From Paracoccaceae bacterium (GTDB taxonomy: Bacteria > Pseudomonadota > Alphaproteobacteria > Rhodobacterales > Rhodobacteraceae), in NCBI GenBank assembly GCA_024304985.1, contig JAMWZC010000005.1, forward strand, positions 170,189 to 234,188: a DNA stretch of 64,000 bases. Reading direction: 5' to 3'. Within the stretch, counting starts at the first letter, position 1; every line of letters starts with the position of its first letter. Shown here piece after piece: positions 10,058-21,212 of the stretch. The position numbers were made by a program, and so were the translations under genes. The notes under the pieces are model-generated. The model made no database searches. It was not told where the DNA came from and was given only the letters and a program-made list of their open reading frames with translations.

Positions 10058-10978
10058 CTATGCGACTGCGGGAATTTCGTCCATGTGGATGTCCACACCG
10101 GGCAGACGCGCGGTCATCGCCGCGTCACAGACCACCATGCTATAGGCCGAGGGGCGGGCGAACAGCGCCCGCAGCAGATCATTGGTCAGGGCATGGCCCG
10201 CGCGGTGGCCGGTATAGGCCCCCAGCAACGGCCCGCCAGCCAGCGCCAGATCCCCCAGCGCGTCCAGCATCTTGTGGCGCACGGCCTCGTCCCTGTGGCG
10301 CAGGCCACCGGGTGTCAGGATACGGTCGCCATCGACCACCACGGCATTCTCAAGCGTGCCGCCAAGGGCCAGCCCTTGCGCGCGCATCATGTCCACATCG
10401 GCCTGACGGCAGAAGGTGCGGCTGTCGCAGAGTTCGCGCACGAAGCTGCCATTGGACATCGGCAGGGACTTGGACTGCTCGCCAATGGCGGCATCGTCGA
10501 ACTTGATGCTGAAGTCGATCACCAGACGATCGGCGGGCGACAGACGCGCCCAGGCATCGCCACGGCGCACTTCGACGGTTTCCAGAACGCGGATCGCGCG
10601 CACGGGTGCGGATTGCTGGCGCAGGCCACGGTTCAGGATGGCCCGGACGAAGGAGGCGGAACTGCCGTCAAGGATCGGCACTTCAGGCCCATCCACCTCG
10701 ATCAGCGCATTGTGCACGCCGCATCCTGCAAGCGCGGCCATCACATGCTCGACGGTCGAGACGCTGACGCCTTGTTCATTTTCCAGAAAGGTGCAGAGCG
10801 GCGACTGGCGGACGGAATCCCAGCGAGCGGGGATCATGGCATCCCCGAACAGCACGTCGCTGCGACGGAACCAGATGCCGTGCTCGGCCGCTGCGGGACG
10901 GATCACCATGCAGACCGGCTGGCCCGAATGCAATCCGACCCCATCGAAGCGTATCGCCGATTTCAAAGTATGCTGCAC
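10058..10978 (-). CDS. lpxC: UDP-3-O-acyl-N-acetylglucosamine deacetylase LpxC
   Basis: Zinc deacetylase catalysing the committed step of lipid A synthesis in the cytoplasm. The chosen start is the GTG at 10978 (protein VQHTLKSAIRF..., read with Met), because family members begin here and AGAGG lies just upstream; the frame is open further back but unlike the family. The product is 306 residues. Zinc and catalytic residues are visible in STVEHVMAAL and in RHKMLDALGDL, with the late GHRAGHALTND histidine. It follows ftsZ after a strong terminator, so it probably has its own promoter in the 10979-11150 stretch. Confidence 0.95.
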   Translation of the reverse strand: MQHTLKSAIRFDGVGLHSGQPVCMVIRPAAAEHGIWFRRSDVLFGDAMIPARWDSVRQSPLCTFLENEQGVSVSTVEHVMAALAGCGVHNALIEVDGPEVPILDGSSASFVRAILNRGLRQQSAPVRAIRVLETVEVRRGDAWARLSPADRLVIDFSIKFDDAAIGEQSKSLPMSNGSFVRELCDSRTFCRQADVDMMRAQGLALGGTLENAVVVDGDRILTPGGLRHRDEAVRHKMLDALGDLALAGGPLLGAYTGHRAGHALTNDLLRALFARPSAYSMVVCDAAMTARLPGVDIHMDEIPAVA

Positions 10979-11153
10979 GTCAAGCCTCTGGGTCTGCTGT
11001 CGCGGTGTTCTCCCGCTGTGACAGGAAAATAGGGATGTGACGCTTTGGTAACAATTCAATCTTTGTAACGGTTTGAAACATCCGCGCAGGGGATGGGCGG
11101 ATAGTTGCCGCACTGCGGCGGAACAGACCTAAAGCCCTATGAAACAAAAAGAA

Positions 11154-11177
11154 AAAGACCGCCCGGAGGCGGTCTTT
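11154..11177 (-). terminator. Rho-independent terminator of ftsZ
   Basis: AAAGACCGCC and GGCGGTCTTT form a ten-base-pair stem around CGGA. Read on the minus strand it is followed by TTTTTCTTTTTG, a good U tract, 33 bases past the ftsZ stop. Confidence 0.85.
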
Positions 11178-11210
11178 CGCGATCGGATCAGTCACGCAAA
11201 TGTTGCGTGA

Positions 11211-12881
11211 TCAGTTCGCCTGACGCCGCAGGAAGGCCGGAATCTCGATCCGTTCCTGATCGGGATCCGTGGCTTCGGACGGGGTGGCGCGGGCTTGCTG
11301 GGCATAGCCCTGCGGCGCCTGCGCGCGAACCGGCGGCTGCTGGCGCGGGGGTTGCGCGGGGGCGCGTTCCTGCGACTCGGCCGAATGGCCGGTCATGCGG
11401 TTGATCAGCGAATTGATCCCGAAGCGCGGGCGCTGCTCGGGTTCCGGCTGGGGCTGGGCCACGGGACGCTGCGACTGCGGTGCGGCCTTGTTGACGGCGT
11501 GATGCAGGCGGGCCATCGCCTCGGGCGAGGGTGTGCCGGGAGGGGCCGGACGGGGCGCCACGAAATTCTGTGCCTCATCCTCATAGCGGGCAGCCGGGGC
11601 CTGGGTCTGGCGCGGCTGATAGGCGGGCGGCGGCAGCGAGTCGTCATACTGCGCGTCGTCGGCGAAGATGTCTTCCATCTGCTCGCTTGCGGCGACCTGA
11701 TCCACGTCCAGATCTTCAAAGAACGTGGGCTCGGGCGTGCGGGCGGCAGCGGCGGGGCGCTGCGGGGCCTGCTGCGGCGCGGGCGCGGGTTCCTGCACGG
11801 GTGCAGGTGCGGCCGGACGGGCCTGTGCCGCCGGGGCCTCGACCGGAGCGGGTGTCGGCTGGCTCAGCGGCTGGGACATGCGGCGGCGGGGGACCGGCAT
11901 GTCGGTGTTCACTTCGACGGCGTCGATGCCCGTGGCGACAACGCTGACGCGCATCATGCCTTCCATGTCGGTATCCAGGGTCGAGCCGACGATGATATTG
12001 GCATCGGCGTCCACTTCCTCGCGGATGCGGTTCGCGGCCTCGTCCAGTTCGAACAGGGTCAGGTCGTGACCGCCGGTGATGTTGATCAGCACGCCCTTGG
12101 CGCCGCGCAGGCTGATTTCATCCAGCAGCGGGTTGGCGATGGCCTTTTCGGCGGCCTGAATGGCGCGATCTTCGCCCGAGGCTTCGCCCGTGCCCATCAT
12201 CGCCTTGCCCATTTCGTCCATGACGGCGCGGACATCGGCGAAGTCGAGGTTGATGAGACCCGGACGGACCATCAGGTCGGTCACGCCCTTGACGCCCTGA
12301 TAGAGCACGTCATCGGCCATCGAGAAGGCTTCGGTGAAGGTCGTTTTCTCATTGGCCAGACGGAAGAGGTTCTGGTTCGGAATGATGATCAGCGTATCGA
12401 CCATCTTCTGCAGCGCCTCGACACCTTCTTCGGCCTGACGCATCCGCTTGGCACCTTCGAACTGGAAGGGTTTGGTCACCACGCCCACGGTCAGAACACC
12501 CAGCTCGCGCGCGGCCTGCGCGATGATGGGGGCCGCCCCGGTGCCGGTGCCGCCGCCCATGCCTGCGGTGATGAAGCACATATGCGCGCCGGCCAGATGG
12601 TCGACGATCTGTTCGATCGATTCCTCGGCGGCGGCGGCGCCCACGGCGGCACGGGCCCCTGCCCCCAGACCTTCGGTGACCTTGACGCCCAGCTGGATGC
12701 GGCTGGGGGCGTTGCTTTGCTGCAAGGCCTGCGCATCGGTGTTGGCCACCACGAATTCGACGCCCGTCAGCTTTTTCTCGATCATGTTGTTGACCGCGTT
12801 GCCGCCAGCACCGCCGACACCAAATACGGTGATCCGGGGCTTCAGTTCTTCATGTCCGGGCATCGAAAGGTTCAATGTCAT
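11211..12881 (-). CDS. ftsZ: Cell division protein FtsZ
   Basis: Tubulin-like GTPase that polymerises into the Z ring at midcell. The N-terminal region has [13 protein letters not shown] and the tubulin signature [10 protein letters not shown] near residue 108; the T7-type region is [15 protein letters not shown]. After about residue 320 comes a linker of roughly 220 residues rich in Pro, Gln and Ala, ending in a conserved tail [14 protein letters not shown] that should bind FtsA and other partners. The 556-residue length is normal for alphaproteobacteria with long linkers. It lies after ftsA across a 174-base leader with inverted repeats, and is closed by a terminator. Confidence 0.98.
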   Translation of the reverse strand: MTLNLSMPGHEELKPRITVFGVGGAGGNAVNNMIEKKLTGVEFVVANTDAQALQQSNAPSRIQLGVKVTEGLGAGARAAVGAAAAEESIEQIVDHLAGAHMCFITAGMGGGTGTGAAPIIAQAARELGVLTVGVVTKPFQFEGAKRMRQAEEGVEALQKMVDTLIIIPNQNLFRLANEKTTFTEAFSMADDVLYQGVKGVTDLMVRPGLINLDFADVRAVMDEMGKAMMGTGEASGEDRAIQAAEKAIANPLLDEISLRGAKGVLINITGGHDLTLFELDEAANRIREEVDADANIIVGSTLDTDMEGMMRVSVVATGIDAVEVNTDMPVPRRRMSQPLSQPTPAPVEAPAAQARPAAPAPVQEPAPAPQQAPQRPAAAARTPEPTFFEDLDVDQVAASEQMEDIFADDAQYDDSLPPPAYQPRQTQAPAARYEDEAQNFVAPRPAPPGTPSPEAMARLHHAVNKAAPQSQRPVAQPQPEPEQRPRFGINSLINRMTGHSAESQERAPAQPPRQQPPVRAQAPQGYAQQARATPSEATDPDQERIEIPAFLRRQAN

Positions 12882-12903
12882 GATCTGTCCGCCTGAGGTT
12901 TCG

Positions 12904-13002
12904 GCCCGTATTCACGGGCATTATTTTGCCTAATCCACACGGATGTTAACCTGTGTGGGTCTGAACGTCACCAAAAAAACGCGAATTAACCACAAAATGT
13001 GG
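12904..13002 (-). promoter_or_regulatory. ftsZ leader with three inverted repeats and two TTAACC sites
   Basis: Between ftsA and ftsZ three inverted repeats are visible: GCCCGT/ACGGGC (12904-12919), CCACAC/GTGTGG (12935-12958) and CCACA/TGTGG (12990-13002). TTAACC occurs at 12946 and 12986. TTAACC resembles a CtrA half-site, but the full spaced TTAA-N7-TTAA motif is not present. Probably promoter and leader control of ftsZ. Confidence 0.45.
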
Positions 13003-13055
13003 CGAAGAAATGCTCGCCTCACGCGGGATTTCGCTCAACATGCCAGATATTGCGG

Positions 13056-14390
13056 TTACCAGTTGTCCTTGAACCATTTTACGGCCCTCTTGAGAGATCG
13101 TGCAGGGTAGCGATCCACGGGAATCTCGAAGTCCCACCACTCGTCCTGCGGATGCGCGGCGAACAGGCACAGGCCGACCGCGCTGGCAAAACCGGGGCCC
13201 GTGACAGATTGTGGCAGCCCGTGCACACGCAGAGGGCGACCAAGCCGGACCTGATGCCCCAGTATTCGACTGGCCAATCCATCCAATCCGGGAATCTGGC
13301 TGCCGCCGCCGGTCAGAACAATTTGCTGGCTGGGCAGATGATCGAACCCGGCCGCATCCAGCCTTGCGCGGACCTCTTCCAGAATTTCCTCGACCCGCGG
13401 GCGCATGATGCCGATCAGTTCGGCCCGGCTGACGGTGCGCCGGTCATGTTCCCAATCGCCCGTGTCGCCGCCGATCTCGATCATCTCGCGGTCGTCCATG
13501 CCTGTGGCCACGACGCCGCCATAAAAGGTCTTGATCCGTTCGGCGGTCGAGGCGGGCACACCAAGCCCCATCGAAATGTCGCCCGTGACATGATCGCCCC
13601 CCATCCGCACCGAGTCGGCAAAGATCATGTGCTTTTTCATGAAGATCGAGATGCCGGTGGTGCCGCCGCCCATGTCGATGCAGGCCGCTCCCAGTTCCTG
13701 CTCGTCCTCGACCAGCGCCGAAATGCCCGACACGTAAGAGGATGAGGCGACGCCGGCCAGTTCCAGATCGCACCGCTTGACGCAATGGGCCAGGTTCTGG
13801 ATCGCGATGCCGTCCACGGTCAGCATGTGCATGTCCGTGGCCAGTCGCATCCCCATCTGGCCGCGCGGATCGCCCAGACCCGAGCGGTGGTCCAGCGCAA
13901 AGTTGACGGGCTGGGCGTGGAGCACCTCGCGCCCGTCGCCGTAATCCGGCACGTCGCAGGCGCTGAGCACGCGGCTGACATCCTGTTCGGTGACCACATG
14001 CCCTTCCAGGTCGATGGCCCCGGCCAGACCATAGCTGCGCGGATCACCGCCCGAGAAACAGGCGATGACATGATCGACGCGGATATTGGCCATCTTCTGC
14101 GCGGCCTGCACCGCGGTGCGGATCGCGCGTTCGGTTTCCTGCATGGCGTGGATCTCGCCGAAGCGCACCCCGCGCGAGCGGGTGGTGGCGGCCCCGATCA
14201 CGCGGAACCCCGCCTGCCCTGCCATCGGGCCGATTCCTTCCGTTTCGGTGCCGCGATCGGCCCCGTCGAAGCGCAGGACCAGACAGGCAATCTTGGAGCT
14301 GCCCACATCCAGAATGGCCACGACACCGCGTTGCATGGCGGCGCGGCGCATGTTCCGCATGGCGCGCTGGCTGTGGTAAAGCTCGATCAT
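13056..14390 (-). CDS. ftsA: Cell division protein FtsA
   Basis: Actin-like ATPase that tethers FtsZ to the membrane and recruits later division proteins. The start at ATG 14390 overlaps the ftsQ stop as ATGA; the frame is open 14 codons upstream but unlike the family. The 444-residue product has phosphate-1 motif AILDVGSSKIACLVLR, the FtsA 1C subdomain around residues 90-170, phosphate-2 CIDMGGGTTGISIF, and a C-terminal amphipathic end RSLKRAVKWFKDNW suited to membrane binding. Cotranscription with ddl and ftsQ is very likely. Confidence 0.96.
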   Translation of the reverse strand: MIELYHSQRAMRNMRRAAMQRGVVAILDVGSSKIACLVLRFDGADRGTETEGIGPMAGQAGFRVIGAATTRSRGVRFGEIHAMQETERAIRTAVQAAQKMANIRVDHVIACFSGGDPRSYGLAGAIDLEGHVVTEQDVSRVLSACDVPDYGDGREVLHAQPVNFALDHRSGLGDPRGQMGMRLATDMHMLTVDGIAIQNLAHCVKRCDLELAGVASSSYVSGISALVEDEQELGAACIDMGGGTTGISIFMKKHMIFADSVRMGGDHVTGDISMGLGVPASTAERIKTFYGGVVATGMDDREMIEIGGDTGDWEHDRRTVSRAELIGIMRPRVEEILEEVRARLDAAGFDHLPSQQIVLTGGGSQIPGLDGLASRILGHQVRLGRPLRVHGLPQSVTGPGFASAVGLCLFAAHPQDEWWDFEIPVDRYPARSLKRAVKWFKDNW

Positions 14391-15262
14391 CGTCCTGCTA
14401 TCCCTGCGTTTGTTGCCTGCAATTCGTGCCACTGTTCAACAGCGGCGGCATTCATCCGGATCGTCGGGCGTGCCGCCAGTCGCATGTCGACCACGGCCAG
14501 ATCCCGTTCCAGCATCTCGTGGACCTGCCCCAGCGCGATGACACGCTCCAGCGCCTGCACCGGCGCATCCTCGGGCAGAAGAATGCGCTGATCACGGTCA
14601 AGCACCACATCCCAGCGCCGTTCGCCCATGCGCACGAGGCCACGCATCCGCGCGCCCAGCGGCCCGGCGGCGCGGACCAGATCCAGCGCTTCGGTCACAT
14701 GTTTGTCCGCCCCCTCGCCCGCAATCAGCGGCAGGGTGGCATATTCCTCGCGCGAGGTGGCGGGGCCGGTGATCATGCCGTCCGCGTCCAGCACCTCAAG
14801 ACCCTGAGCCGTCCGCCAGAGCACCGCCGGCACCCGCTCGGTCACATCGACCTGAAGGATGCCGCCCGAGCGCACGCGCACGCGCGCATCCGCCACGGCG
14901 GGCAATTCGCGGATCGCGGTCAGGATCGCCTCAAGGTCCAGATCGAAGCTGCTGACGGGAAAATCCAGTTGCAGGATCTCGCGGATGTCTTCGGCGACAG
15001 AGGTCGAGGCCCCGTCGATGGCCATGAGGCTGACCATGAACTCCGGTCTGCTCTGGAACTGGTCGCGCAGATCGGTGATCCCGGTGACCACGGCCTCGCG
15101 CCGCATGTCGTCAGACATGTAGATCGTGACCGACCCGAAGGCGATGACGAAGGGCAGACCGACGCGCAACAGGTTGCGATAGAGCGGCGTCAGCATCAGG
15201 CGCTGCATCCGGTAGGACCAGCGCGAGGGGGCCGGATCGAGTCGCGGGCCTATCTGTTGCAT
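14387..15262 (-). CDS. ftsQ: Cell division protein FtsQ
   Basis: Single-pass divisome protein that links early and late division proteins. The 291-residue product has a cytoplasmic start of about 33 residues, one hydrophobic segment ([19 protein letters not shown]), then a periplasmic POTRA domain (near residues 75-145, including [19 protein letters not shown]) and a beta domain with [13 protein letters not shown]. It overlaps the end of ddl by 13 bases and the start of ftsA by four. Length and context fit FtsQ well. Confidence 0.95.
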   Translation of the reverse strand: MQQIGPRLDPAPSRWSYRMQRLMLTPLYRNLLRVGLPFVIAFGSVTIYMSDDMRREAVVTGITDLRDQFQSRPEFMVSLMAIDGASTSVAEDIREILQLDFPVSSFDLDLEAILTAIRELPAVADARVRVRSGGILQVDVTERVPAVLWRTAQGLEVLDADGMITGPATSREEYATLPLIAGEGADKHVTEALDLVRAAGPLGARMRGLVRMGERRWDVVLDRDQRILLPEDAPVQALERVIALGQVHEMLERDLAVVDMRLAARPTIRMNAAAVEQWHELQATNAGIAGR

Positions 15263-16161
15263 GACGCATCCTCCACCATCCAGGCACAGAACTGCCCGAA
15301 GCTGAGGCCCGCCAGTCCGGCATGTTCGGGCGAGAGCGAAGTGGGCGTCATGCCCGGTTGCGTATTGGTTTCCAGCAGCACCAGACCGTCCAGCCCGCGC
15401 GCCTCGTCCCAGCGCAGGTCGGTGCGGGTCACGCCACGGCAGCCCAGAACGCGATGCGCGCGCAGCGCATAGTCAAGGCAGGCATCCGTGATCTGGGCAG
15501 GCAGTTCGGCCGGGCAGACATGGCGCGACCCGCCGGGCTTGTACTTGGCGTCATAGTCATACCAGCCATCGGTGATGATCTCGGTCACGCCCAATGCGCG
15601 GTCGCCCATGACGGTCACGGTCAATTCGCGACCCGGCGCATAAGCCTCGACCATCAGCACATCCGGCAGACCATCCGGCAGGCGGGGCGCGTTCATGCCT
15701 TCACGCACGATCACGACGCCGACCGAAGACCCTTCGTCATAGGGTTTGACCACATAGGGTGGGTCCATCAGGTGGCTGGCCGCAATCTCGGCCTGATGTG
15801 CCAGCAGGCTGGGCACCACGGGCAGTCCCTCACTGCGGTAGAGATCCTTGGTGCGCTGCTTGTCCATCGCCAGGGCCGAGGCCAGCACGCCCGAATGGGT
15901 ATAGGGCAAACGCAGCCATTCCAGCATCCCCTGCACGCAGCCATCCTCGCCCCAGCGGCCATGCAGGGCGTTGAAGACGACATCGGGAGCAATCTCGGTC
16001 AGGCGCGCAGCAAGGTCGGGCCCTGCGTCCAGCGCAACGACCTCATATCCTTCGCCCCTCAATGCTGCGGCGCATTCGCGCCCTGATGACAGGGAGACCT
16101 CGCGTTCAGCCGAAGCGCCGCCCATCAATACTGCAACCTTGGGGGTTGTCCTGCCCGACAT
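15250..16161 (-). CDS. ddl: D-alanine-D-alanine ligase
   Basis: ATP-grasp ligase that joins two D-alanines for the muropeptide. The start chosen is ATG 16161 ([15 protein letters not shown]), two codons inside a TTG-started frame; it gives 303 residues. Seen motifs are [15 protein letters not shown] near the N-terminus, [29 protein letters not shown] and the C-terminal [17 protein letters not shown]. It precedes ftsQ with overlap and follows murB by 58 bases, the usual alphaproteobacterial order. Confidence 0.95.
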   Translation of the reverse strand: MSGRTTPKVAVLMGGASAEREVSLSSGRECAAALRGEGYEVVALDAGPDLAARLTEIAPDVVFNALHGRWGEDGCVQGMLEWLRLPYTHSGVLASALAMDKQRTKDLYRSEGLPVVPSLLAHQAEIAASHLMDPPYVVKPYDEGSSVGVVIVREGMNAPRLPDGLPDVLMVEAYAPGRELTVTVMGDRALGVTEIITDGWYDYDAKYKPGGSRHVCPAELPAQITDACLDYALRAHRVLGCRGVTRTDLRWDEARGLDGLVLLETNTQPGMTPTSLSPEHAGLAGLSFGQFCAWMVEDASCNR

Positions 16162-16219
16162 ACCCAATTCGTGCCTCAGTTCCCGGGTCTTTTGTGACCC
16201 CGTTTTTTGCTAGTGCCTG

Positions 16220-17161
16220 TCAACCGCGTTCCGGGATCGTTTCGCCGACCCTCATGATTTCCCACTCTAGCGTGATACCGGTTGAATCGTAAACCTTTTT
16301 TCGCACCATTTCACCAAGCATTTCCAGATCGGCGGCTGTCGCCCCCCCGGCATTGATCAGAAAATTGGCGTGCATCTCGCTCATCTGCGCGCCGCCCAGA
16401 CGCGCGCCGCGCATCCCGGCATCCTCGATGACCTTCCACGCCTTCAGATCGTGCACATCATCGGCCCGTCCGGTGCTGGAAAACCCGGCAGGGTTGCGGA
16501 AGGTGCTGCCGGCGCTGCGGTCGCGCGTGGGCTGGCTGGCGTCGCGTTTTGCGATCTGCTCGTCCATCCGGGCGGCCAGTCGGGCGGGGTCGCCTGCGGG
16601 GGCCCTGAACGTGGCGCCGATCAGCACCCAACCCTCGGGCAGATGGCTTTGGCGATAGGCGAATTGCAGCGCATTCGGCGTCAGGGTCACGATCCGGCCG
16701 TCGCGGGTGACGACCGTGGCATCGATCAGAACATCAGCCACATAGCTGCCATAGCAGCCCGCATTCATCCGCACCGCCCCGCCGATGCTGCCCGGAATGG
16801 TGCGCAGGAAGGTCAGGTCCAGTCCGGCCTCGGCCGCGCGGCGCGCCACATGGGCATCCAGCGCCGCTGCCCCTGCGGTGACGCAGTCGCCTGCCACCTC
16901 GATCCCGTTGAAGCCGCGCCCCAGCCGGATCACCACGGCGCGCAGGCCGCCGTCGCGCACGATCAGGTTGCTGCCCACACCCATGGGAAAAACCGGCACA
17001 TCCGCATCCAGTTCCCGCAGGAAAAGCGCCAGATCATCGGCATCGGCGGGCTGGTAGATCCAGTCGGCAGGTCCGCCCACGCGCAACCATGTCAATTCGG
17101 ACAGGGGCTTTCCTGCCGTCAGGCTGCCGCGCAGCCCCGCAATCGCATCGGGTCGGGCCAT
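16220..17161 (-). CDS. murB: UDP-N-acetylenolpyruvoylglucosamine reductase MurB
   Basis: FAD enzyme using NADPH to reduce UDP-GlcNAc-enolpyruvate to UDP-MurNAc in the cytoplasm. The 313-residue product shows the FAD-binding region [16 protein letters not shown], the motif [17 protein letters not shown], and the catalytic-serine region [16 protein letters not shown]. The C-terminal part [20 protein letters not shown] and the following LEW segment are family-typical. It starts two bases from the DUF2484 stop, so the two are almost surely cotranscribed. Confidence 0.96.
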   Translation of the reverse strand: MARPDAIAGLRGSLTAGKPLSELTWLRVGGPADWIYQPADADDLALFLRELDADVPVFPMGVGSNLIVRDGGLRAVVIRLGRGFNGIEVAGDCVTAGAAALDAHVARRAAEAGLDLTFLRTIPGSIGGAVRMNAGCYGSYVADVLIDATVVTRDGRIVTLTPNALQFAYRQSHLPEGWVLIGATFRAPAGDPARLAARMDEQIAKRDASQPTRDRSAGSTFRNPAGFSSTGRADDVHDLKAWKVIEDAGMRGARLGGAQMSEMHANFLINAGGATAADLEMLGEMVRKKVYDSTGITLEWEIMRVGETIPERG

Positions 17162-17162
17162 C

Positions 17163-17411
17163 TCATTTCTCCATCCGGCGGCGCATCCAGCGGCCCAGAT
17201 AGACCACCGGCCAGCGCAATAGGCTCATCCCGGCCGCCATGGCGATCAGCCCGGCGACCGGACCGTTCTCATAGGTCACATAGCCCAGAAGGGGAATACC
17301 GCAGACGATCAGCACATAGGCGCGCCGCCAGTGATTGTCGCGCGAGGGGATCATCGCGGCAAGGTTGGCGGCCACAGCCCAGAGACAGGCGAGGATCAGC
17401 GACAGGCTCAT
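17163..17411 (-). CDS. DUF2484 small membrane protein
   Basis: An 82-residue protein with three hydrophobic stretches (residues about 3-22, 31-48 and 53-72) and a basic end WMRRRMEK, so probably an inner-membrane protein. The sequence [30 protein letters not shown] matches, from memory, the DUF2484 family, which in Rhodobacteraceae lies next to murB. It overlaps the permease stop by ATGA and abuts murB. Position suggests a link to wall synthesis, but no function is known. Confidence 0.75.
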   Translation of the reverse strand: MSLSLILACLWAVAANLAAMIPSRDNHWRRAYVLIVCGIPLLGYVTYENGPVAGLIAMAAGMSLLRWPVVYLGRWMRRRMEK

Positions 17412-18598
17412 GATGCACCTCCGATCAGCGAGGCCATGAATGTGGCCACACAGGTGACGATGCCCAGCACCGGCACGGCCATGGGCACCACGAAAGGCCC
17501 CTCCGGCACCTGCCGCTTCAACCCGATCAGGGCGGCATTGACGATGATGAAGACGATCAGCAGGGCCTGCGTCGTGATCTCGGCCAGCACCGCCACGGGC
17601 AGGGTCAGGGCTGACAGCGTGACCGCCGCCCCGATGACCAGCGTGCCCAGCACCGGCGTGCCGAAGCGTTTATGCGCGTGGCGGAACACCGACAGACCCG
17701 GCGAGCGTTTGCCAAGGCCAAACAGCACCCGCGCCGCCATGACGATCTGCGCCAGCACCCCGTTCAGCGCCGCCGCCACCGCTATGGCCGCCAGAAAGGC
17801 GGCGGAGGTGCCCATCCCCGCCTCCCAGACCAGCGCCAGCGGGCGTTCGGAGGCCCCCAGCACCTCGCGCGGGACGGCGCGCACGGCGGCAAGCGAGACC
17901 AGCATGTAAAGAAGACCCGTGATCGCCAGCGCCCCAAGGATCGCGCGCGGCATGTTGCGTTCGGGTTCGCGCGCCTCCTCGGCCATGTTGACCATGTCGT
18001 CAAAGCCGATGAAGGCGAAGAAGGCGAAGATCGTCGCCGCCGCCACGCCGGACCATTCGGGCGCTGGCGGTGCAGTCCAGTCCGCCACGGGCGCGGCCGC
18101 GAAACCCGCCGCGATCACCAAGGTCAGGCCGATCACCTCGATCACGGTCATGAGCGCGGCGAAGGCCAGGCTTTCCAACACCCCGACCAGCGCGATCAGG
18201 GTCATCGCCGCCCCAAGACCCAGCACACCCCAGACAAAGGGAATATCCAGGATCGAGGTCAGATATCCCACACCGCCGCGCAGCACCGCCGCCGCCGCCA
18301 CCGTGCCCGCGACCACATTGACCGCCCCCACCGCCACGGCCAGCCCGTGCCGCCGCAGACCGACTTCCACATAAGAGGAATCCCCCGCCGCTTCGGGGAT
18401 GCGCGCCGCCAGTTCGGAAAAGCTGAGCGCCGTGGGCACCGCGACGATGGCCGCCAGCAGAAAGGACAGCGGCGCCCAGACACCCGCCGCCCCTGCTGCG
18501 GCCCCGGTCAGCACATAGATGCCCGCGCCGACCATGATACCCACGCCGTAGGCTGTCAGCAGGCCCGGTCCGATCCGACGTTTCAACGCCTCAGCCAT
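17408..18598 (-). CDS. APC-superfamily amino acid permease
   Basis: Polytopic inner-membrane transporter of the amino acid-polyamine-organocation superfamily. The N-terminal GLLTAYGVGIMVGAGIYVLTGAAAG is the classical first-helix unwound GxG region, and about 11-12 hydrophobic helices follow over 396 residues. FFAFIGFDDMVNMAEEAREPERNMPRAI between helices 6 and 7 is also family-typical. The substrate is unknown. It sits between murC and DUF2484-murB and overlaps DUF2484 by four bases, an unusual insertion in a wall-synthesis operon. A copy of the intergenic repeat lies just upstream. Confidence 0.88.
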   Translation of the reverse strand: MAEALKRRIGPGLLTAYGVGIMVGAGIYVLTGAAAGAAGVWAPLSFLLAAIVAVPTALSFSELAARIPEAAGDSSYVEVGLRRHGLAVAVGAVNVVAGTVAAAAVLRGGVGYLTSILDIPFVWGVLGLGAAMTLIALVGVLESLAFAALMTVIEVIGLTLVIAAGFAAAPVADWTAPPAPEWSGVAAATIFAFFAFIGFDDMVNMAEEAREPERNMPRAILGALAITGLLYMLVSLAAVRAVPREVLGASERPLALVWEAGMGTSAAFLAAIAVAAALNGVLAQIVMAARVLFGLGKRSPGLSVFRHAHKRFGTPVLGTLVIGAAVTLSALTLPVAVLAEITTQALLIVFIIVNAALIGLKRQVPEGPFVVPMAVPVLGIVTCVATFMASLIGGAS

Positions 18599-18626
18599 GG
18601 CCCGCCTCCTGCCTGCGCGCGCCCTG

Positions 18627-18648
18627 CTTCATCTTGCCAAAAATACTC
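18627..18648 (+). repeat. Intergenic repeat, copy B
   Basis: Exact CATCTTGCCAAAAATACTC core between the murC stop and the permease start. Unlike the other copies it lies between two genes of the same direction. Confidence 0.55.
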
Positions 18649-18699
18649 ATCGCGCATCCGTGCCGCGTCATGCAACGGGCGCGGACCGGGCGCACGCGC

Positions 18700-20097
18700 T
18701 CAGCCTTGCAGCCGCGCGGGCAGGTTGTTTGCCCATGCGCTGATCGTGCCTGCCCCAAGACAGACCACCATATCCCCCGGACGCGCCTGTTCGCGCACCA
18801 ATCGCAGCAGATCATCCTCATCCGTGACCGCCCGCGCATGGCGATGCCCGTGCCGGATCAGCCCCGCCACCAGATCGTCGCGGCTGGCGCCTGCAATAGG
18901 TGCCTCGCCCGCGGCATAGACCTCGGCGATTGCGACCACGTCCGCCTCGTTGAAACAGCCGCAGAAATCCTCGAACAGCGCCGACAGGCGGGTGTAGCGA
19001 TGCGGCTGATGCACCGCAATCACGCGGCCCTGTGTTGCCTGCCGTGCGGCGCGCAAGACGGCGGCGATCTCGACCGGATGGTGGCCATAATCGTCGATGA
19101 TGGTGACGCCGTTCACCTCGCCCACCTTGGTGAAGCGCCGGTTGACGCCGCCAAAGGCCGCCAGCGCGCCCCGGATCTCGTCACCCTTCATGCCCAGATG
19201 CCGCGCCACGGCCACAGCCGCCAGCGCGTTCGAGACGTTGTGATCCCCCGGCATCGGCAGGGTGCAGCCCTCGATCAGAATATCCTCGGTCTGAAGGGCG
19301 ATGTCGAAATGGGCCACACCGGCGTCGTAGCGCAGGTTCAACGCGCGCACATCCGCCTGCGCGTTGAAGCCATAGGTGATGACGCGGCGGTCGGTGATCT
19401 TGCCCACAAGGCTGCGCACTTCGGGATGATCCGTGCAGCAGACGGCCACGCCGTAGAAGGGGATATTCGAGACGAAATCGACAAAGCCCTGTTTCAGCCG
19501 CTCGAAATCGCCCCAATGTTCCATATGTTCGGGGTCGATATTGGTGACGATGGCAATGGTCGCAGGCAGGCGGTTGAAAGTGCCGTCACTCTCGTCCGCC
19601 TCGACCACCATCCATTCGCCCTGCCCCATCCGCGCATTGGAGCCATAGGCATGGATGATCCCGCCATTCACGACCGTGGGGTCGATCCCGCCCGCCACCA
19701 GCACCTCGGCCACCATCGTCGTGGTGGTGGTCTTGCCATGGGTGCCCGCGATGGCGATGTTGGATTTCAGCCGCATCAACTCGGCCAGCATCTCGGCCCG
19801 GCGCACGATCGGCAGGCCCATGCGGCGGGCCTCGTCCAGTTCGGGATTGCCCGGCTTGATCGCGCTGGAGATCACGACGACCTGCGCGCCTGTCAGGTTC
19901 GCGGCGGCCTGTCCTTCAAAGATCGTGGCCCCCAGACCCGCCAGACGGTCGGTGATCTTGGTGGTTTTCTGGTCCGAGCCCTGCACCGTATAGCCGTGGT
20001 TCAGCAGCACCTCGGCGATGCCGGACATGCCGATCCCACCGATGCCGACGAAATGGATGGGGCCGACATCGCCGGGAAGTTTCGTTGCCGCGTTCAT
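18700..20097 (-). CDS. murC: UDP-N-acetylmuramate-L-alanine ligase MurC
   Basis: Adds L-alanine to UDP-MurNAc using ATP. The 465-residue product has a Rossmann start with [17 protein letters not shown], the ATP-binding [29 protein letters not shown], and [28 protein letters not shown], all Mur-ligase and MurC markers. Its ATG overlaps the murG stop, and a 101-base gap with a repeat separates it from the permease downstream. Confidence 0.97.
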   Translation of the reverse strand: MNAATKLPGDVGPIHFVGIGGIGMSGIAEVLLNHGYTVQGSDQKTTKITDRLAGLGATIFEGQAAANLTGAQVVVISSAIKPGNPELDEARRMGLPIVRRAEMLAELMRLKSNIAIAGTHGKTTTTTMVAEVLVAGGIDPTVVNGGIIHAYGSNARMGQGEWMVVEADESDGTFNRLPATIAIVTNIDPEHMEHWGDFERLKQGFVDFVSNIPFYGVAVCCTDHPEVRSLVGKITDRRVITYGFNAQADVRALNLRYDAGVAHFDIALQTEDILIEGCTLPMPGDHNVSNALAAVAVARHLGMKGDEIRGALAAFGGVNRRFTKVGEVNGVTIIDDYGHHPVEIAAVLRAARQATQGRVIAVHQPHRYTRLSALFEDFCGCFNEADVVAIAEVYAAGEAPIAGASRDDLVAGLIRHGHRHARAVTDEDDLLRLVREQARPGDMVVCLGAGTISAWANNLPARLQG

Positions 20098-21212
20098 GCC
20101 TTGCCTTTCCGGGTCTTGCTTGTCTGGGCCAGCGCCTCGACCATATCGGCCAGCGTCTGCGCCGCATCGGGGCGGCCGCAGGACAGCGCCGCACGGGCCA
20201 TATCCTCGGCCCCTTGGGGATTGTCCAGCACCAGCGTCATCTGTTCGGCCAGAACCTGCGCGTCCAGCCGGCTTTCGGGGATCAGGATCGCGGCGCCCGC
20301 CGCGACCAGCCCGCGCGCATTGGCGCTTTGGTGGTCAGCGGTCGCTGCCGCGAAGGGGATCAGGATCGAGGGGCGGCCGATCACGCTGAGATCGGCCACG
20401 CTGGAGGCGCCTGCCCGGCTGATGACCAATTGCGCCTCGCTCATGCGGCGGGGCACGTCCTGAAAGAAGGGTTGCACCTCAGCGCCGATCCCGGCGCTGG
20501 CATAGGCGGCCTCGACCCGCTCGACATCCTCGGCGCGGGCCTGATGGCTGACGCGGATATTGCGGCGCAGGGCATCCGGCAAAGCGGCAACGGCGGCGGG
20601 CACCACATCCGACAAGACGCGCGCCCCCTGGCTTCCGCCGATCACCAGCAGCGACATCGGGTAATCCCCCGGCGCGATATAGCCCGCGCCCGCGCGTTCC
20701 AGCACAGCGGCGCGCACGGGGTTGCCCACATCCGCGCCCTCGATTCCGGCGGGCAGGTCGGTGGGCCATGTGCCACAGGCAACCCGGTCCACCCGCCGCG
20801 CAAACAGCCGGTTCACCCGGCCCAGCACGCCGTTCTGTTCATGGATCATGCGCGGCAGGCGCAAGAGCGTTGCCGCGGCCATGGCCGGGATCGCGGGGTA
20901 TCCGCCAAAGCCCACCACCGCGACGGGCCGATCCCCCCGCATCCGCCAGAGCGCGCCCAGAATGCCGCCCAGCACGCGGAAGGGCACCATCGCGCGGGCC
21001 AGCACGCCACCGCGCGCAAAGGTGGCGCTGGCGATCTGCTCGATCTCGACCGAATGGGGAAAGCCGCCCGTATAGCGCGCGCCGCGCGCATCGGTGCTGA
21101 GCTTCACGCGCCAGCCCCGACGCAGCATCACCTCGGCCAGCGATTGGGCCGGGAACATGTGCCCGCCGGTGCCACCGGCGGCGATGACCAGCAAAGGCGC
21201 GTCGCGGTTCAT
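20094..21212 (-). CDS. murG: Lipid II synthase MurG
   Basis: GT28 glycosyltransferase at the cytoplasmic face of the inner membrane that adds GlcNAc to lipid I. The 372-residue product has the glycine loop [49 protein letters not shown], the second loop [11 protein letters not shown] and the donor region [29 protein letters not shown] overlaps join it to ftsW before and murC after, so translation is likely coupled. Confidence 0.97.
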   Translation of the reverse strand: MNRDAPLLVIAAGGTGGHMFPAQSLAEVMLRRGWRVKLSTDARGARYTGGFPHSVEIEQIASATFARGGVLARAMVPFRVLGGILGALWRMRGDRPVAVVGFGGYPAIPAMAAATLLRLPRMIHEQNGVLGRVNRLFARRVDRVACGTWPTDLPAGIEGADVGNPVRAAVLERAGAGYIAPGDYPMSLLVIGGSQGARVLSDVVPAAVAALPDALRRNIRVSHQARAEDVERVEAAYASAGIGAEVQPFFQDVPRRMSEAQLVISRAGASSVADLSVIGRPSILIPFAAATADHQSANARGLVAAGAAILIPESRLDAQVLAEQMTLVLDNPQGAEDMARAALSCGRPDAAQTLADMVEALAQTSKTRKGKA

